Below the pieces are notes generated by a model. That model was not told where the DNA came from. It saw nothing but the letters and a program-made list of their open reading frames with translations, and ran no database searches. 64,000 nucleotides of DNA from Sipunculus nudus (taxonomy: Eukaryota > Annelida > Sipuncula > Golfingiida > Sipunculidae). The first letter of the stretch is position 1; every line of letters begins with the position of its first letter. Below are positions 36,177-46,000 of the stretch, one piece after another. Location of the stretch: NCBI GenBank assembly GCA_026874595.1, contig CM049316.1, forward strand, positions 57,669,676 through 57,733,675, in the 5' to 3' direction. Made by a program: the position numbers and the translations under genes.

Positions 36177-36240
36177 ATAAATGCCTTACGATATAGGAAG
36201 TTGACCTATAGGTAAAGCGCTGTGTAAAGAGCGTAATGTG
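36177..36240. repeat. short hairpin repeat (GCCTTACGATATAGG family), copy 1
   Basis: GCCTTACGATATAGG, a short loop, then CCTATAGGTAAAGCGC forms a stem, followed by TGTGTAAAGAGCGTAA. The reverse-oriented relative is at 63800-63860. Confidence 0.65.
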
Positions 36241-36360
36241 ATGTGACTAATAACGATTATTGACTACTGACCTCATTAATAAAGTTAATTATAGTGTTTC
36301 TTCCGAGAAATTTTTGTTGTTGTAATTGTTACTGTTTACAACTTTTTAAAATAAACAAAT

Positions 36361-37194
36361 AGAAAAAGGAGGAAATGTTGCTTGTCATTCTTTGTTCCGG
36401 CAGCTGCAGTGTCTGAAACTTTGGATTCGAGCACTGAATATGATCTTCCGACTAGACGCGAGTACTCGTTACCATGACAACACTGTCAAAGTTGGATTTT
36501 TCTGGTTTAACAATGTGCATGTATAATGGTCAATTCTTTTAGTTGATAATGCATCTGTAGAGGTGTTATGACACATTAATATGCAAGAACACCTTATTGT
36601 ATTTTATAAACAAGATGTCTATCCCCTCAAGACGTCACATTATGCTGTGACGTGTACACTTTTTTTCATGATTCAACAGCCCTATCCCAGAGGCCTGAAC
36701 AGTCGAGGGATAAAACGCTCGGCTTTCTCTGCAGATTAATTAGAAATGAACCATGGAAAGAGGTAAATATGTAAATTAATGAAAAATACCCAAAACAAAC
36801 CTGTAAATATTAATATAGTATACTAGTATGTAACATACATATAAAAGATCACTTACTGGTAGATATATGCACCATTTTGAATTTATGGAATTCCCCTTTC
36901 ACACAAAGGTAATATACACGCTTTGTTTGTAAGTTTATTGTAAAGTATTACAAATGACTTTTGCAAAATATACTGTTATGCCATAGTTCAGAACAATTCA
37001 AGTTAGCTGCTCGCGTCTGTTGCAAGCTCATTACACTGACACGTAGCGTGGTCGCATGGTACTTTAAATTTAATTGTGAAATACACTCTGTTCAGTAATT
37101 AAAATTATCAAACAACAATTTGATTGAGTTTAATTGATAAGTGTGCAATACAAGGGTGATGGTTCAATTATTAATCAGTTAATTGTACACGCTC
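36361..37194. other. intergenic, nothing recognised
   Basis: AT-rich single-copy-looking sequence. No exon, RNA gene or clear repeat is seen. Confidence 0.4.
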
Positions 37195-37730
37195 ACAAAC
37201 CCAGTACTGGATTAAGCTCTGTGCCTTCACAACAATAATCATCTTGCAGCTGGTTCTGTTTCCGTTTTTGTAATTAGCATGTGCTGAAGGAAGACATCTA
37301 GTATACGTTTATAATTAGATTTAAACAGTAAGCTGATAATGACTCTGGCCTTAAAGGTCCTCTATTGTGGCCCCTCGACGCACAGTCAGGAAGCTCTCAT
37401 AGGTGCCAATCTTCACGGCCATTGCTTGAACAATTAATGAAACATATAATGCGCACGAAGGAAATTAGATGATCACAGCCTGGCAGGTATGTTGTATACC
37501 CTACCACCAAAATTGGAAAGCGCACGTCATCTTTGCATTTTTTACGACAAGTGCTTGGACGATTCTTGAGATAATGAATGTAAAAGAAATTCGGAGATCA
37601 CTTCCTGGGGACAGGTCTAAAGTTTTACAGATTAAAATTTCACAGCAATTGTTTGAACAATTTTTGAGACATGCGCCCTTATTCTATAACTCACATCCTC
37701 TCATTGGTGTCATTCTTCATGTGACGGACG
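37195..37730 (+). repeat. dispersed repeat/duplication, copy 2
   Basis: Colinear with 30800-31255. The open stretch at 37469-37741 is not protein-like. The end contains GTGACGGACGGAAGGACGTA, a type of tail also hinted at near 31330 and 8610. Confidence 0.6.
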
Positions 37731-37741
37731 GAAGGACGTAA

Positions 37742-38930
37742 GACTGAAACATGATTACCACAGGGCAACCGCCTGGGCGTTGCTCTCATTTTGTGTATGA
37801 ATCAGCTAATAATTTGATGCTATAGGGCAGAAATAACCTGCCACTTCGCGAATGTAGGTGTTCCCACCTAACGGCACATTTTATAACTAATTCAGACTTG
37901 AACATCATGTCAATTAATACGAGCCAAGATTGGTTCACTGACTTCTAGGCTTTAAATTGGTTATATTTGATTAATTTAGTTGCAACAAACGGCTCAACTT
38001 ATTACAGTCTGTTTGCCCTGCAGGCCTTGTTAATATTTAACATTCAGATGGGGCTGATGTCATGTCGCTATATTTTTCCTCACGACAGCCCGGTGTGTTT
38101 AAGAGAACGTTATGGTCTGAGGTTCATAACAAAATTGGAAATAAATTCTATTCTGAAAGTAATAGTGGTGGTTTAGATGTAAGGCCTGTGGTCAACTGGC
38201 ATATATAGTCTCAAGATTCCTTTCATGATATTCTTTCTATTCAACGGGACAGATACCCCATTAGGTGAATTGATGATGCTTTCCCTTTAATAAACAGTTT
38301 CTGGAAATAATTCTTCAAATGACGCTATTGAGCCGTTTTTATGGTACTTAGTGTAAATTTCCAGGTCAATGAAAGGTCAAAAGTTCACAATCCGGCAAAG
38401 AAATTTCTTATAAAGTACATAAATTATGATTTATACTTTTTATATGAGTAAACTAAGATTTTTAGCGTATTTTACGATTAAAGGTTTTTATATAGCATCA
38501 GCACAGCATACTTTATGACAAACAATTTCCGTTCATTTCAAGTTGCACCGATTTCTTCAATAACTGTTTGTCCAAAAAAACTGGAATTCGATGAAAGGAC
38601 GTTTTATTAACGTAGGAGTGCAATGTCATGTTTTATTTCAACATCTTTAGCACGGAAAAAATACGTCTTTTATCTTATACCTTCAAAGTCATGAAGGGAC
38701 GGTGAAATATTACCACTATCGAGTATGTTATTGGTTAATACTTAAATATATTGATAATACCTAGCTGTACAAGCAGTCCGCTCATCAGATGCAACGGTCA
38801 AGTTATATTTGAGGTCATTGAACAATGGTCATTGGAGATTGCCCCTCGTTGCCATGCTGAGAGGATCCCCAGTCCGAGATTACTTGTACAAATAAAGCTG
38901 ACCCCTCGGTTCCGGTGACTTTGCTTGGTA
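37742..38930. other. intergenic, nothing recognised
   Basis: No gene or confident repeat is seen. 38362-38385 has CAGGTCAATGAAAGGTCAAA. Confidence 0.4.
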
Positions 38931-38944
38931 AAAAAATAGTCCAG

Positions 38945-39195
38945 CTGTTAAGAGAAGAATTGTGCAAAAAGTGAAAGAAGCATGAAACTTGGCATAATAA
39001 TTGTCCAGACCAAACTCAACAATTTTCAGATATAGGGCCAAGCGGAATTCATCCCATCTTGGTCAAAATCCAAGATGGCGGCCAAGATGGCCGCCGGATT
39101 ATAAAATATCAACACATTCGGTAATGTTTATCCTAGAATGCTTTCTGAGTGCACCATTCCTATGTTTTGGGGGTCGAGAAATTCATTTATAAGGG
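38945..39195 (+). repeat. ~260-bp repeat with YY1-like sites, copy 1
   Basis: Shared landmarks are AGAATTGTGCAAAA, CTTGGCATAATAATT, CAGATA.GGGGCC, AAATCCAAGATGGCGGCCAA, TCCTAGAATGCTTT and GGGGTCGAGAAATTCATTTA. The other copies are at 42274-42545 and 42600-42870 on the minus strand. Confidence 0.85.
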
Positions 39196-39802
39196 TTAGA
39201 AGTCTGTTAAATGACTCTGTGAAATAAATTTGGTTTTGTTTATATTGAAATTGTCCTTAATTTGATTTTGTTAACTAACACAGTGGAAAGCAAAGATTAT
39301 TTGTTGAGTTCTGCACAGCAGTCGCATACATTGTGATTTTAGTCAAATGAAAGTGTCATTTGCTGGCTTAGGTTCGTCTGCTTTGTCATGCATTTGGGTG
39401 CTTGAATTGGAGAACAGTTTTTATTTCAATATTTCTTCTTTTCTTCCTTTTAATTTCCCTTTATTTACATGCTAACAGATGTAATTGCTTTGAAGAGGTG
39501 ATGGGTGCAAAAAACTTATCTGTGGAAATCTAGAATAAAATTAGGACTGAACTTAATCATTAGAATATTTTAAACCTACGTACATGTAATTAGATTTTAC
39601 GATCAGCATTCATGTAAACCTCTGTTTGTGCAATTGGGAAATATCAAATGCATAAATCCAACTGTGCTGACATTTAACATATATATTAATTTTTTTGTAT
39701 TTGAGCCCTATCGGCCACAATGTAATGAAATGGTCAGTCAAGTGGTAAAATGTTCGGCTATCTCCACTGGCGCCCCAGGTTTAATCAACATCGTTCCTAT
39801 TA

Positions 39803-40139
39803 GGCCAAAATAAAAAAAAGGTATGGTTCTCAGGCACTTTTTTTCAGAAATCAATGCGGGCGGGCGCTTTTTTTATTTTAAATTTTTTGGTATGTTTCGA
39901 TAAAAATGTCAAATGATAAGGGAAAAGCATGAAAATAACAGTTTTATTTTGCTAAATAAGTAAAGGCACTACAAAACAAAGGAAATTGTATGGTTTTATC
40001 TTCTTGAAAGACATTTCGGAGCGACTGCAGCTCAAAATTGGAAAGTTTTTATTGAAAATCAAAATAAAAAGTTTTGATGCGGGGGTTTAAAATTGATGCG
40101 GGCGGTGCCTGAGAACCATACCTTTAATTTTTTTTGGCC
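39803..40139. mobile_element. 337-bp MITE, copy 1
   Basis: The left end GGCCAAAATAAAAAAAAGG..TATGGTTCTCAGGCAC matches the right end read inversely. TA flanks at 39801-39802 and 40140-40141. The interior is AT-rich with GCGGGCGG near both ends. No coding capacity. Confidence 0.88.
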
Positions 40140-40209
40140 TAATAGAGTAGGCTGTAATGGCCCGTCCAAGGTGGGTGAATTCCTCCTTGTCCTTCGCTTT
40201 CCTCCATAC

Positions 40210-40212
<3 letters not shown>

Positions 40213-40272
<60 letters not shown>
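40213..40272. repeat. (TA)n microsatellite inside SINE
   Basis: Thirty TA units between SINE body pieces. Confidence 0.95.
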
Positions 40273-40274
<2 letters not shown>

Positions 40275-41514
40275 ACGGAGCGCCACCATCCGAGCCATGG
40301 AGAGTGGCTTGTAATAGTAATCATAACTAACTGTGAAATCCATATTTACTTTTAACAAAATAAAATAAATTAGACAATAAATGTAATTTAAAGTTTATCT
40401 TGCATATAATTTTTATATCAGACTGAATGCGTGCCTGGCAGGCTACAGACCTATGTTAGAAGCTCACGCCTGTCAGCTGTGTAGATTCTGCCTTAAGTGT
40501 ACAGACTGAAATTGTGCTAAAAGTCACTTTTTCATCAGCATACCACACGATAAAATTTGTTGAATACTGCACTTTTAAATGAAAGTGTCATTTGCTAGGG
40601 TAGGTTTTATCAGATAAATATTTCATATTTGATTTTCTCTGTTTGAAATCCCTTAATCTGAATGCTAACGAATGCATTAACTACTTTGCAGAGGTGAGGG
40701 ATGAAAGAAACTCAGGTATTCTGTCAAGTATTAAAGTGGGAGCTTGATATATCATTGAAGAAACGTTAGGATTTTTAAAAATCTACAAACATGATATTAA
40801 ATTTTGCCATCAGCTTAATATATATGTAAATCTTTATTAGTATAATTAAAAAATATCTAAATGTTCATGCTGAACACCATGCCTGTTTCAAAAGGAAAGA
40901 CTTTTATTTATGATTTATTTAGACTACATGCGTGCATGACAAGATACGCGATTATGTAGAAGCTCACACCTGTTTACTGTAGGCCTATATATTCTAAGCT
41001 TCTTTTGCCATGCAGTGATGGCTTTCAGACTGTATGTTAGCATGAAAATAGAATCAACACACATTAGAGGTGCGCAACATGTTGCTGTATGCTGCCTTTG
41101 CAATTGTGACGAATGCATGAAATAATCAACACTCATGTAGATACCTTATGCAGATTACTAATATTGTGATATGGTGATGACGCAGACTTTATAGACTGTA
41201 TGCTGGTATAAAAAAAACAACACATGTGTCAGTAAGGTATCACTGCCCTTTGCTGTAAGTTATTTTTGTGATATTAATCTTGTTCCTTCCCAACTAGTTG
41301 CTATTAAAATTCACTTTGCATAATACATTGGCGTCAACAAAATACTTTCCTTTGCTAACATTATGCACATTTGTTGTTTCATGTAATACATGCATATATT
41401 GTAAGAAATATTTACCACATGTATTTCTAATGAAGCAGGTAAACGGCAAACTGCACAAGTGTCTACAAGTGTCAATATGCGGTCATGCACCATCACCACA
41501 GTATAAGATAGCAT

Positions 41515-41620
41515 ATACAGGGTTAGAAAGTAGCTTCGTGGTAAAGGACATGGTCCCCGGTTCGAACTCCCTCGATGTCTCAGTGGCATATTAGTGAAAT
41601 CGCGCCATAAACCAATAGAT
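41515..41620 (+). mobile_element. tRNA-like SINE head, second family
   Basis: GTAGCTTCGTGGTAAAGGAC (A box) and CCCCGGTTCGAACTCC (B box) are followed by CTCAGTGGCATATTAGTGAA and CGCGCCATAAACCAAT. It lacks a full cloverleaf, so I call it a SINE rather than a tRNA gene. Confidence 0.6.
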
Positions 41621-41914
41621 TTGCTCTAATGCCTTAACGATAGCTTATGACTTCTTTCTAACAACACACCGTCTTTATCATACTTATAATCTCATTCTCA
41701 TTCAATAGAAAGTGATACCAAAAGGCCTAAATCTATCATTTTAAAAGAAAGCGTAGCATACAGCATAATGTTGTGAGCCTCTTAATATGTACTTTTTCTG
41801 TCTTCATGCAAGCAAAGAGTCTGGAAGCTGCACCATCACCTCGAGGCAAGAGAGCCATTAACTTAGAAACAAATAAAATTTCTTTTACATAGATTGTAAA
41901 CCTGTTTATAATAA

Positions 41915-42090
41915 ATATTACAAAGCACTTTCCATGGGTCGGATGAAAAAGTGGTGAATGGAATCAGAGGACACGAAGAAAACAACCGTTTCTGTACAGA
42001 CCACTACAACCCATTCCCATAACAACATCGGGGCAGAAACTTGGTCGCCGGTGAAGAGAGCCGAACGTTTTACCAATCGACTGTCCTTTT
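41915..42090 (-). mobile_element. tRNA-derived SINE, degenerate copy
   Basis: On the minus strand: GATTGGTAAAACGTTCGGCT, GTTGTTATGGGAATGGGTTG, GTTTTCTTCGTGTCCTCTGA and CCATGGAAAGTGCTTTGTAA. It is colinear with the 24526-24725 SINE but has lost the B-box consensus. Confidence 0.75.
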
Positions 42091-42273
42091 CATTACATGA
42101 AAGAGACCTAGTGTTCAAATACTTAACATTAACGAATATATTAAATTTCAGCACGGTAATCAACAAATACGTTTTACTGTTAGATGTGCTGGTAAAAAGG
42201 GTTATTTTAGCACAATTTAAAAACCAACAAAACCAGACTTCATGCACACATTCATGATACAGACCTGAAACCC

Positions 42274-42545
42274 TCTTAAATGAATTTCTCGACCCCAATA
42301 ACATAGAAACAGTGCACTTGCAAAGCATTCTAGGACAAATATAACCGGCATAATGGTATCTTATATTTTAGTGGCTATCTTGGCCGCTATCTTGGATTTT
42401 TACCAAGACATGATAAATTCCGCCCGGCCCCTTATCTGAACATATAGCGTATGGTCTGGAAAATTATTATGCCAAGTCTCATTCTTTTCTCATCTTTTGC
42501 ACAATTCTTCTCAATCTGTAGCATAACCGCTGGACTAATGGGAAT
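42274..42545 (-). repeat. ~260-bp repeat with YY1-like sites, copy 2
   Basis: Minus-strand copy. Sites are mutated to AAGATAGCGGCCAAGATAGC, and the shared TCCTAGAATGCTTT and GGGGTCGAGAAATTCATTTA ends are present. Confidence 0.85.
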
Positions 42546-42599
42546 ATTACCCAATTCAACAAAAAAAAACAGCAAATGCATAACTGGAGAGGTTTGGAA

Positions 42600-42870
42600 C
42601 ATTAAAAATTGAATTGCTCGGTCCAAATCATAGTATTAGAGTATTTGCAATGCTTTCTCGGGCCATTATAACTCAAGTTATTGACATGTTCTAACCTGGC
42701 GGCCATCTTGGTCGCCATCTTCGATTTTGACCCAGATAATTTATTTTCAGCTTGGCCCCATATCTGAAATTCATCAATAAGCTCCATCGAATACTTCTGT
42801 CAACTTTCATACTTCTTTCATTTTTTGCACAATTCCTCCAAATATGGGAGCTTAACCGCTGGACTAAAAA
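42600..42870 (-). repeat. ~260-bp repeat with YY1-like sites, copy 3
   Basis: Tandem to copy 2. It keeps GAAGATGGCGACCAAGATGG and AGGAATTGTGCAAAAAATGA. Confidence 0.8.
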
Positions 42871-44790
42871 GCATTTGTTTCATTTAAGCTGTACCCTATA
42901 ATTTTGAGTTTTTTGGGGGCCAGCAGTATACATTTGACCTTGACAATATCAATGGCACTTTCTCCAAAACGAGGCTCGCCTTGCATGGTCTTTCAAGAAA
43001 ACTTCTTTAATGAAAGACTTGTTGCATGATGTCCTGCTCGTCTTATTTTTGTTTTACATTTTTTATTATTCCTTTTAGCCGAATCTTTGTTGTATATATT
43101 TGTCTAATCTCCATCCACTGATAATAAAATCGTGTACTGAGATTACAAATCACATACAGTAAATGTATTCAAAAGGGTATGTATGAAACTTTCTTCTTGA
43201 ATGCGGGATGTAAGGACGACGTACATATATGGTGATCGCTAAAGCTCAGCATTACTAAAAGTCAGCTGGGCTTAAAAAATCTACATCCTCCCATTGTTAT
43301 TCACAAACTTAAAAAAAAATCTGCCTATACATTCTTTGACCTTAATGTACGAAGCTGAGACATGCTGCCATCTCAGAAAACGTTCACTGAATTCACTTTC
43401 TTTAAAATACTGACGTCATTTTGATGTATAAATGTCAGCATGAAGGACGAACATAAGGAAGGACACGGTCAACAGCACATTTAAACGTAGTGACAAACGG
43501 GGCATCAAGTGCAGCCTGGTGAACATGACACACGGTTAAATCCAAAATATGTAAAATAAATCTAAAATAAACTTATTAATTCCACACCGGAGATAATAAC
43601 TGATTCGTGAAGGAGTAAACGCATAAATGGAACAAAGTCTTAAATTATATTTATGTATATATATCATTTATAATATATAAATATTATTTTCTGAAAATTG
43701 GGGGGGGGGGGGTTGATTACATTGACCATTCCTCCCTTGCCAAAATGTGGGTGGGATATATACCCCCACCCCATCCCCCTATATTGACGCCCCTGATATG
43801 GATACGGGAAATAAGAGGAACAGTGGTCAATTTTAACTTCAGGAGAGGGAAACTAGATACATTATAGGTAATGCAAATATTCGCAGAATTTTTTTTAATC
43901 ACGTTAAATTTGTAATGAGAATCTTAAGAAAGGTAAAAGATGTAAACATAAAATAACGGTTTGCGTTTCCTATGCCGAAAGTCCTAGATTGGATCCCAGC
44001 CTGAGTTTTAAGGATAAAATCGTGAAATCTCTGTTTAACCTAAGAAATTCGCAATGTCTTAAAGACAGGTCGTACATGTGTACTTAGCTCCGGGCACATG
44101 AAACTTGAACTTCAGATATCAATCTTCTCTTACAGTTGCATTCATCCTCATTTAAAGACATTACTATTAACAGAGCGTGGACCTATCCTTCATAAAACAA
44201 GTGACACATTCTGTTTTTTCATTCAATGATTGCTGATTGATTTTCTTCACCTTGCTCCATAGAAATAAAGAAATTCAGATCATTTAGAAGTGCATAGACC
44301 CTGAACCGGTCGGTGTCACTTGCGTTCACGAAACGCTCCACTTCGCGATGACGACATGAACACAGACAGGGCAAAAAGTAGGGGCAGTTCGGACGCAGAT
44401 TCAGTCATGCGCATCCGTCCGTGTGACCGAGGAAACCTCGGTGTATTTGTCGACACTCTGATTCTACTGTATCTGGAAAAACAACCATTGGTGATGTGAC
44501 CTACAGCGAGGTTTGTTGTTGGTGATTATGCATCGAAAGGAGTAAAGGCCAATAAAGAGGACACGAGAACTGACAGTAATATACGAGCACTTTATTAAAA
44601 GGGCATTCGGTATAGTTTGAGCAAATATATATACCGCATCAATCAAAGAAAGTATATAAGATATAATCACCCCAGGATCGGAATTCCCTGTTGCATATAA
44701 AATTTCACATGTAAGGCACACTAATGTACATATGACTACGTGTATGTATGTATGTGTGTATATATATATATATGTGAGTGTGTGTGTACA
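42871..44790. other. intergenic, nothing gene-like
   Basis: A G10 tract sits at about 43702, TTGACGCCCCTGA (hAT-like end) near 43786, and a perfect CCGAGG-AAA-CCTCGG hairpin at about 44429-44443. No exon is seen. Confidence 0.45.
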
Positions 44791-44797
44791 GTAAAAC

Positions 44798-45440
44798 CTC
44801 GCCTAACGACCGTGCTCTATGCCTGTGAGACATGGACACTGTCTGTGCAAGACATACCAAAAACTGAACCACTTTCACCTGACCTGCCTACGTCAACAGA
44901 TGAACATTAGATGCCAAGACAAAGTTCCAGACACGGAGGTTCTAACACATGCCAACCTCCCAACAATCTTCACCATCTTGCATCGATCCTAGGTTCGATG
45001 GGCAGGTCACGTTTGCCGCATGATACAAGACTCCTCAAAAACATCTTTTGTATGGAGACCTGGTGTATGGTAAAAAATCTATCGGAGGTCAGCGGAGGCG
45101 CTATAAGGACAGTCTCAAAGCATCACTGAAAAAAAATATCCATCAACAGAGATATGTGGGAAAGTCTAAAGCAGGATCCAACAGCGTCGCGTGCAGCTGA
45201 AGACAAAGGTGCAGAAGATGCTGAGAAAGCACGAGTGGCGGTGTCCAGGAGGAAACGTGAGGTCCGCAAGGCAAGGATGGAAACTACCTCAACAGCAACC
45301 ACCGATCACAAGTGTCCAGCATGTGGTAGATTCTTCAGTGCCCGGATTGACCTGATAAAGTAATTCCGGACACACAAAGCTAGGTCAACTAGCCTTGATC
45401 ATCTTGGTCATCTTCGCAAAGCTATGGACGAACTTCATGT
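44798..45440 (+). pseudogene. RTE/jockey-like LINE ORF2 C-terminus
   Basis: Broken frames read TTVLYACETWTLS, FHLTCLRQQMNIRCQDKV, EVLTHANLPTIFTIL and WAGHV.RM. Later, in one open stretch (45154-45363), MWESLKQDPTASRAA, KARVAVSRRKREVRKARM and a Cys-containing tail KCPACGRFFSARI come into view. This is the familiar 3' part of non-LTR retrotransposon ORF2 after the RT. Several frameshifts and stops show it is dead; the catalytic part is missing. Confidence 0.85.
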
Positions 45441-45493
45441 ATATATATACCCGTGAGGACCCGTGACAGTACGTGACAGTGACACATTGCTTT

Positions 45494-46000
45494 AATCTGC
45501 AAAACGTTACCAAAGCACAATTCAGGGACGTGCTGTCCTCAAAGTTCGAATGCTAGAGTCTATGGACTTATACAAACAATAAAATAACTATTTGGTCCAT
45601 GGCAAAAATATACAGAAATATTCAGTTACAGGACATTATAATGTTATATTTATAAATATTGTGGCCCCAAGGCCTAACTAGGCACTAATACTTACAACGT
45701 GGCGCCATGACCTAACTATCCATTACTACTAAAAACGTGGCGCCATGGCCGAACTGGGCATTTAATATTACCAATTACGTGGCCTTGTTATTACTTATAC
45801 GGTGGCGCCATGACCGAACTGGGCATATAGAAAGTACCTCACATTCCTAGAAATTATAACCAGTTCACCGAGAATTACTATTTACTATACTATATTAACT
45901 TGGTGAACAAAAATATAAATAATTAACACGCTCACCTGCAAAAGGTTACAAAAGCACAATTTAGGGACGTGCTGTCCTCAAAGTTCGAATGCCAGAGTGA
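45494..46000. repeat. direct repeats bounding a GTGGCGCCATGACC array
   Basis: 45494-45553 and 45940-45999 share GTTAC.AAAGCACAATT.AGG and GACGTGCTGTCCTCAAAGTT. Between them, GTGGCGCCATG(A/G)CC(G/T)AACT is repeated in about four degenerate units (45660-45840). It could be a small LTR-like element (TRIM) or a duplication; no PBS or PPT was found. Confidence 0.55.

Larger units (their letters stand above)
35520..36360 (+). repeat. two-unit tandem duplication, second unit split by insertion
   Basis: Unit 1 is about 35525-35810. Unit 2 starts at about 35846 with GATGCAGGAAGACACAAGTG and resumes after the 35971-36240 insertion with ACGATTATTGACTACTGACC (compare ACGACCATTGACGACTGACC near 35700). 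It lies just upstream of gene B. Confidence 0.65.
39725..40312 (+). mobile_element. tRNA-derived SINE split by a MITE
   Basis: The head (AAGTGGTAAAATGTTCGGCT, CCCAGGTTTAATCA) is at 39735-39800 and the body (TGGCCCGTCCAAGG ... GAGCCATGGAGAGTGGCTTG) at 40142-40312. They are colinear with the minus-strand SINE at 24526-24725. A 337-bp MITE interrupts it at 39803-40139, and a (TA)n tract has expanded within the body. Confidence 0.8.
39270..41210 (+). repeat. ancient tandem duplication (A-B-A'-B')
   Basis: A (39270-39690) and A' (40545-40895) share AAATGAAAGTGTCATTTGCT, ATGCTAAC and GAAGAGGTGA. B (40410-40540) and B' (40920-41130) share CTG.ATGCGTGC, GTAGAAGCTCAC.CCTGT and TTCAGACTGTATG, with part of B again at 41180. 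The SINE and MITE lie between A and B. Confidence 0.6.

Noticed and set aside
37469-37741. 90-codon open frame
   Set aside because: It lies in a dispersed repeat also present at 30800-31255, where the frame is not conserved.
41525-41600. Possible functional tRNA gene
   Set aside because: A- and B-box-like motifs are present but the acceptor and anticodon stems do not close, and SINE-type sequence follows.
41958-42257. 99-codon open frame
   Set aside because: Its first half is SINE sequence read antisense.
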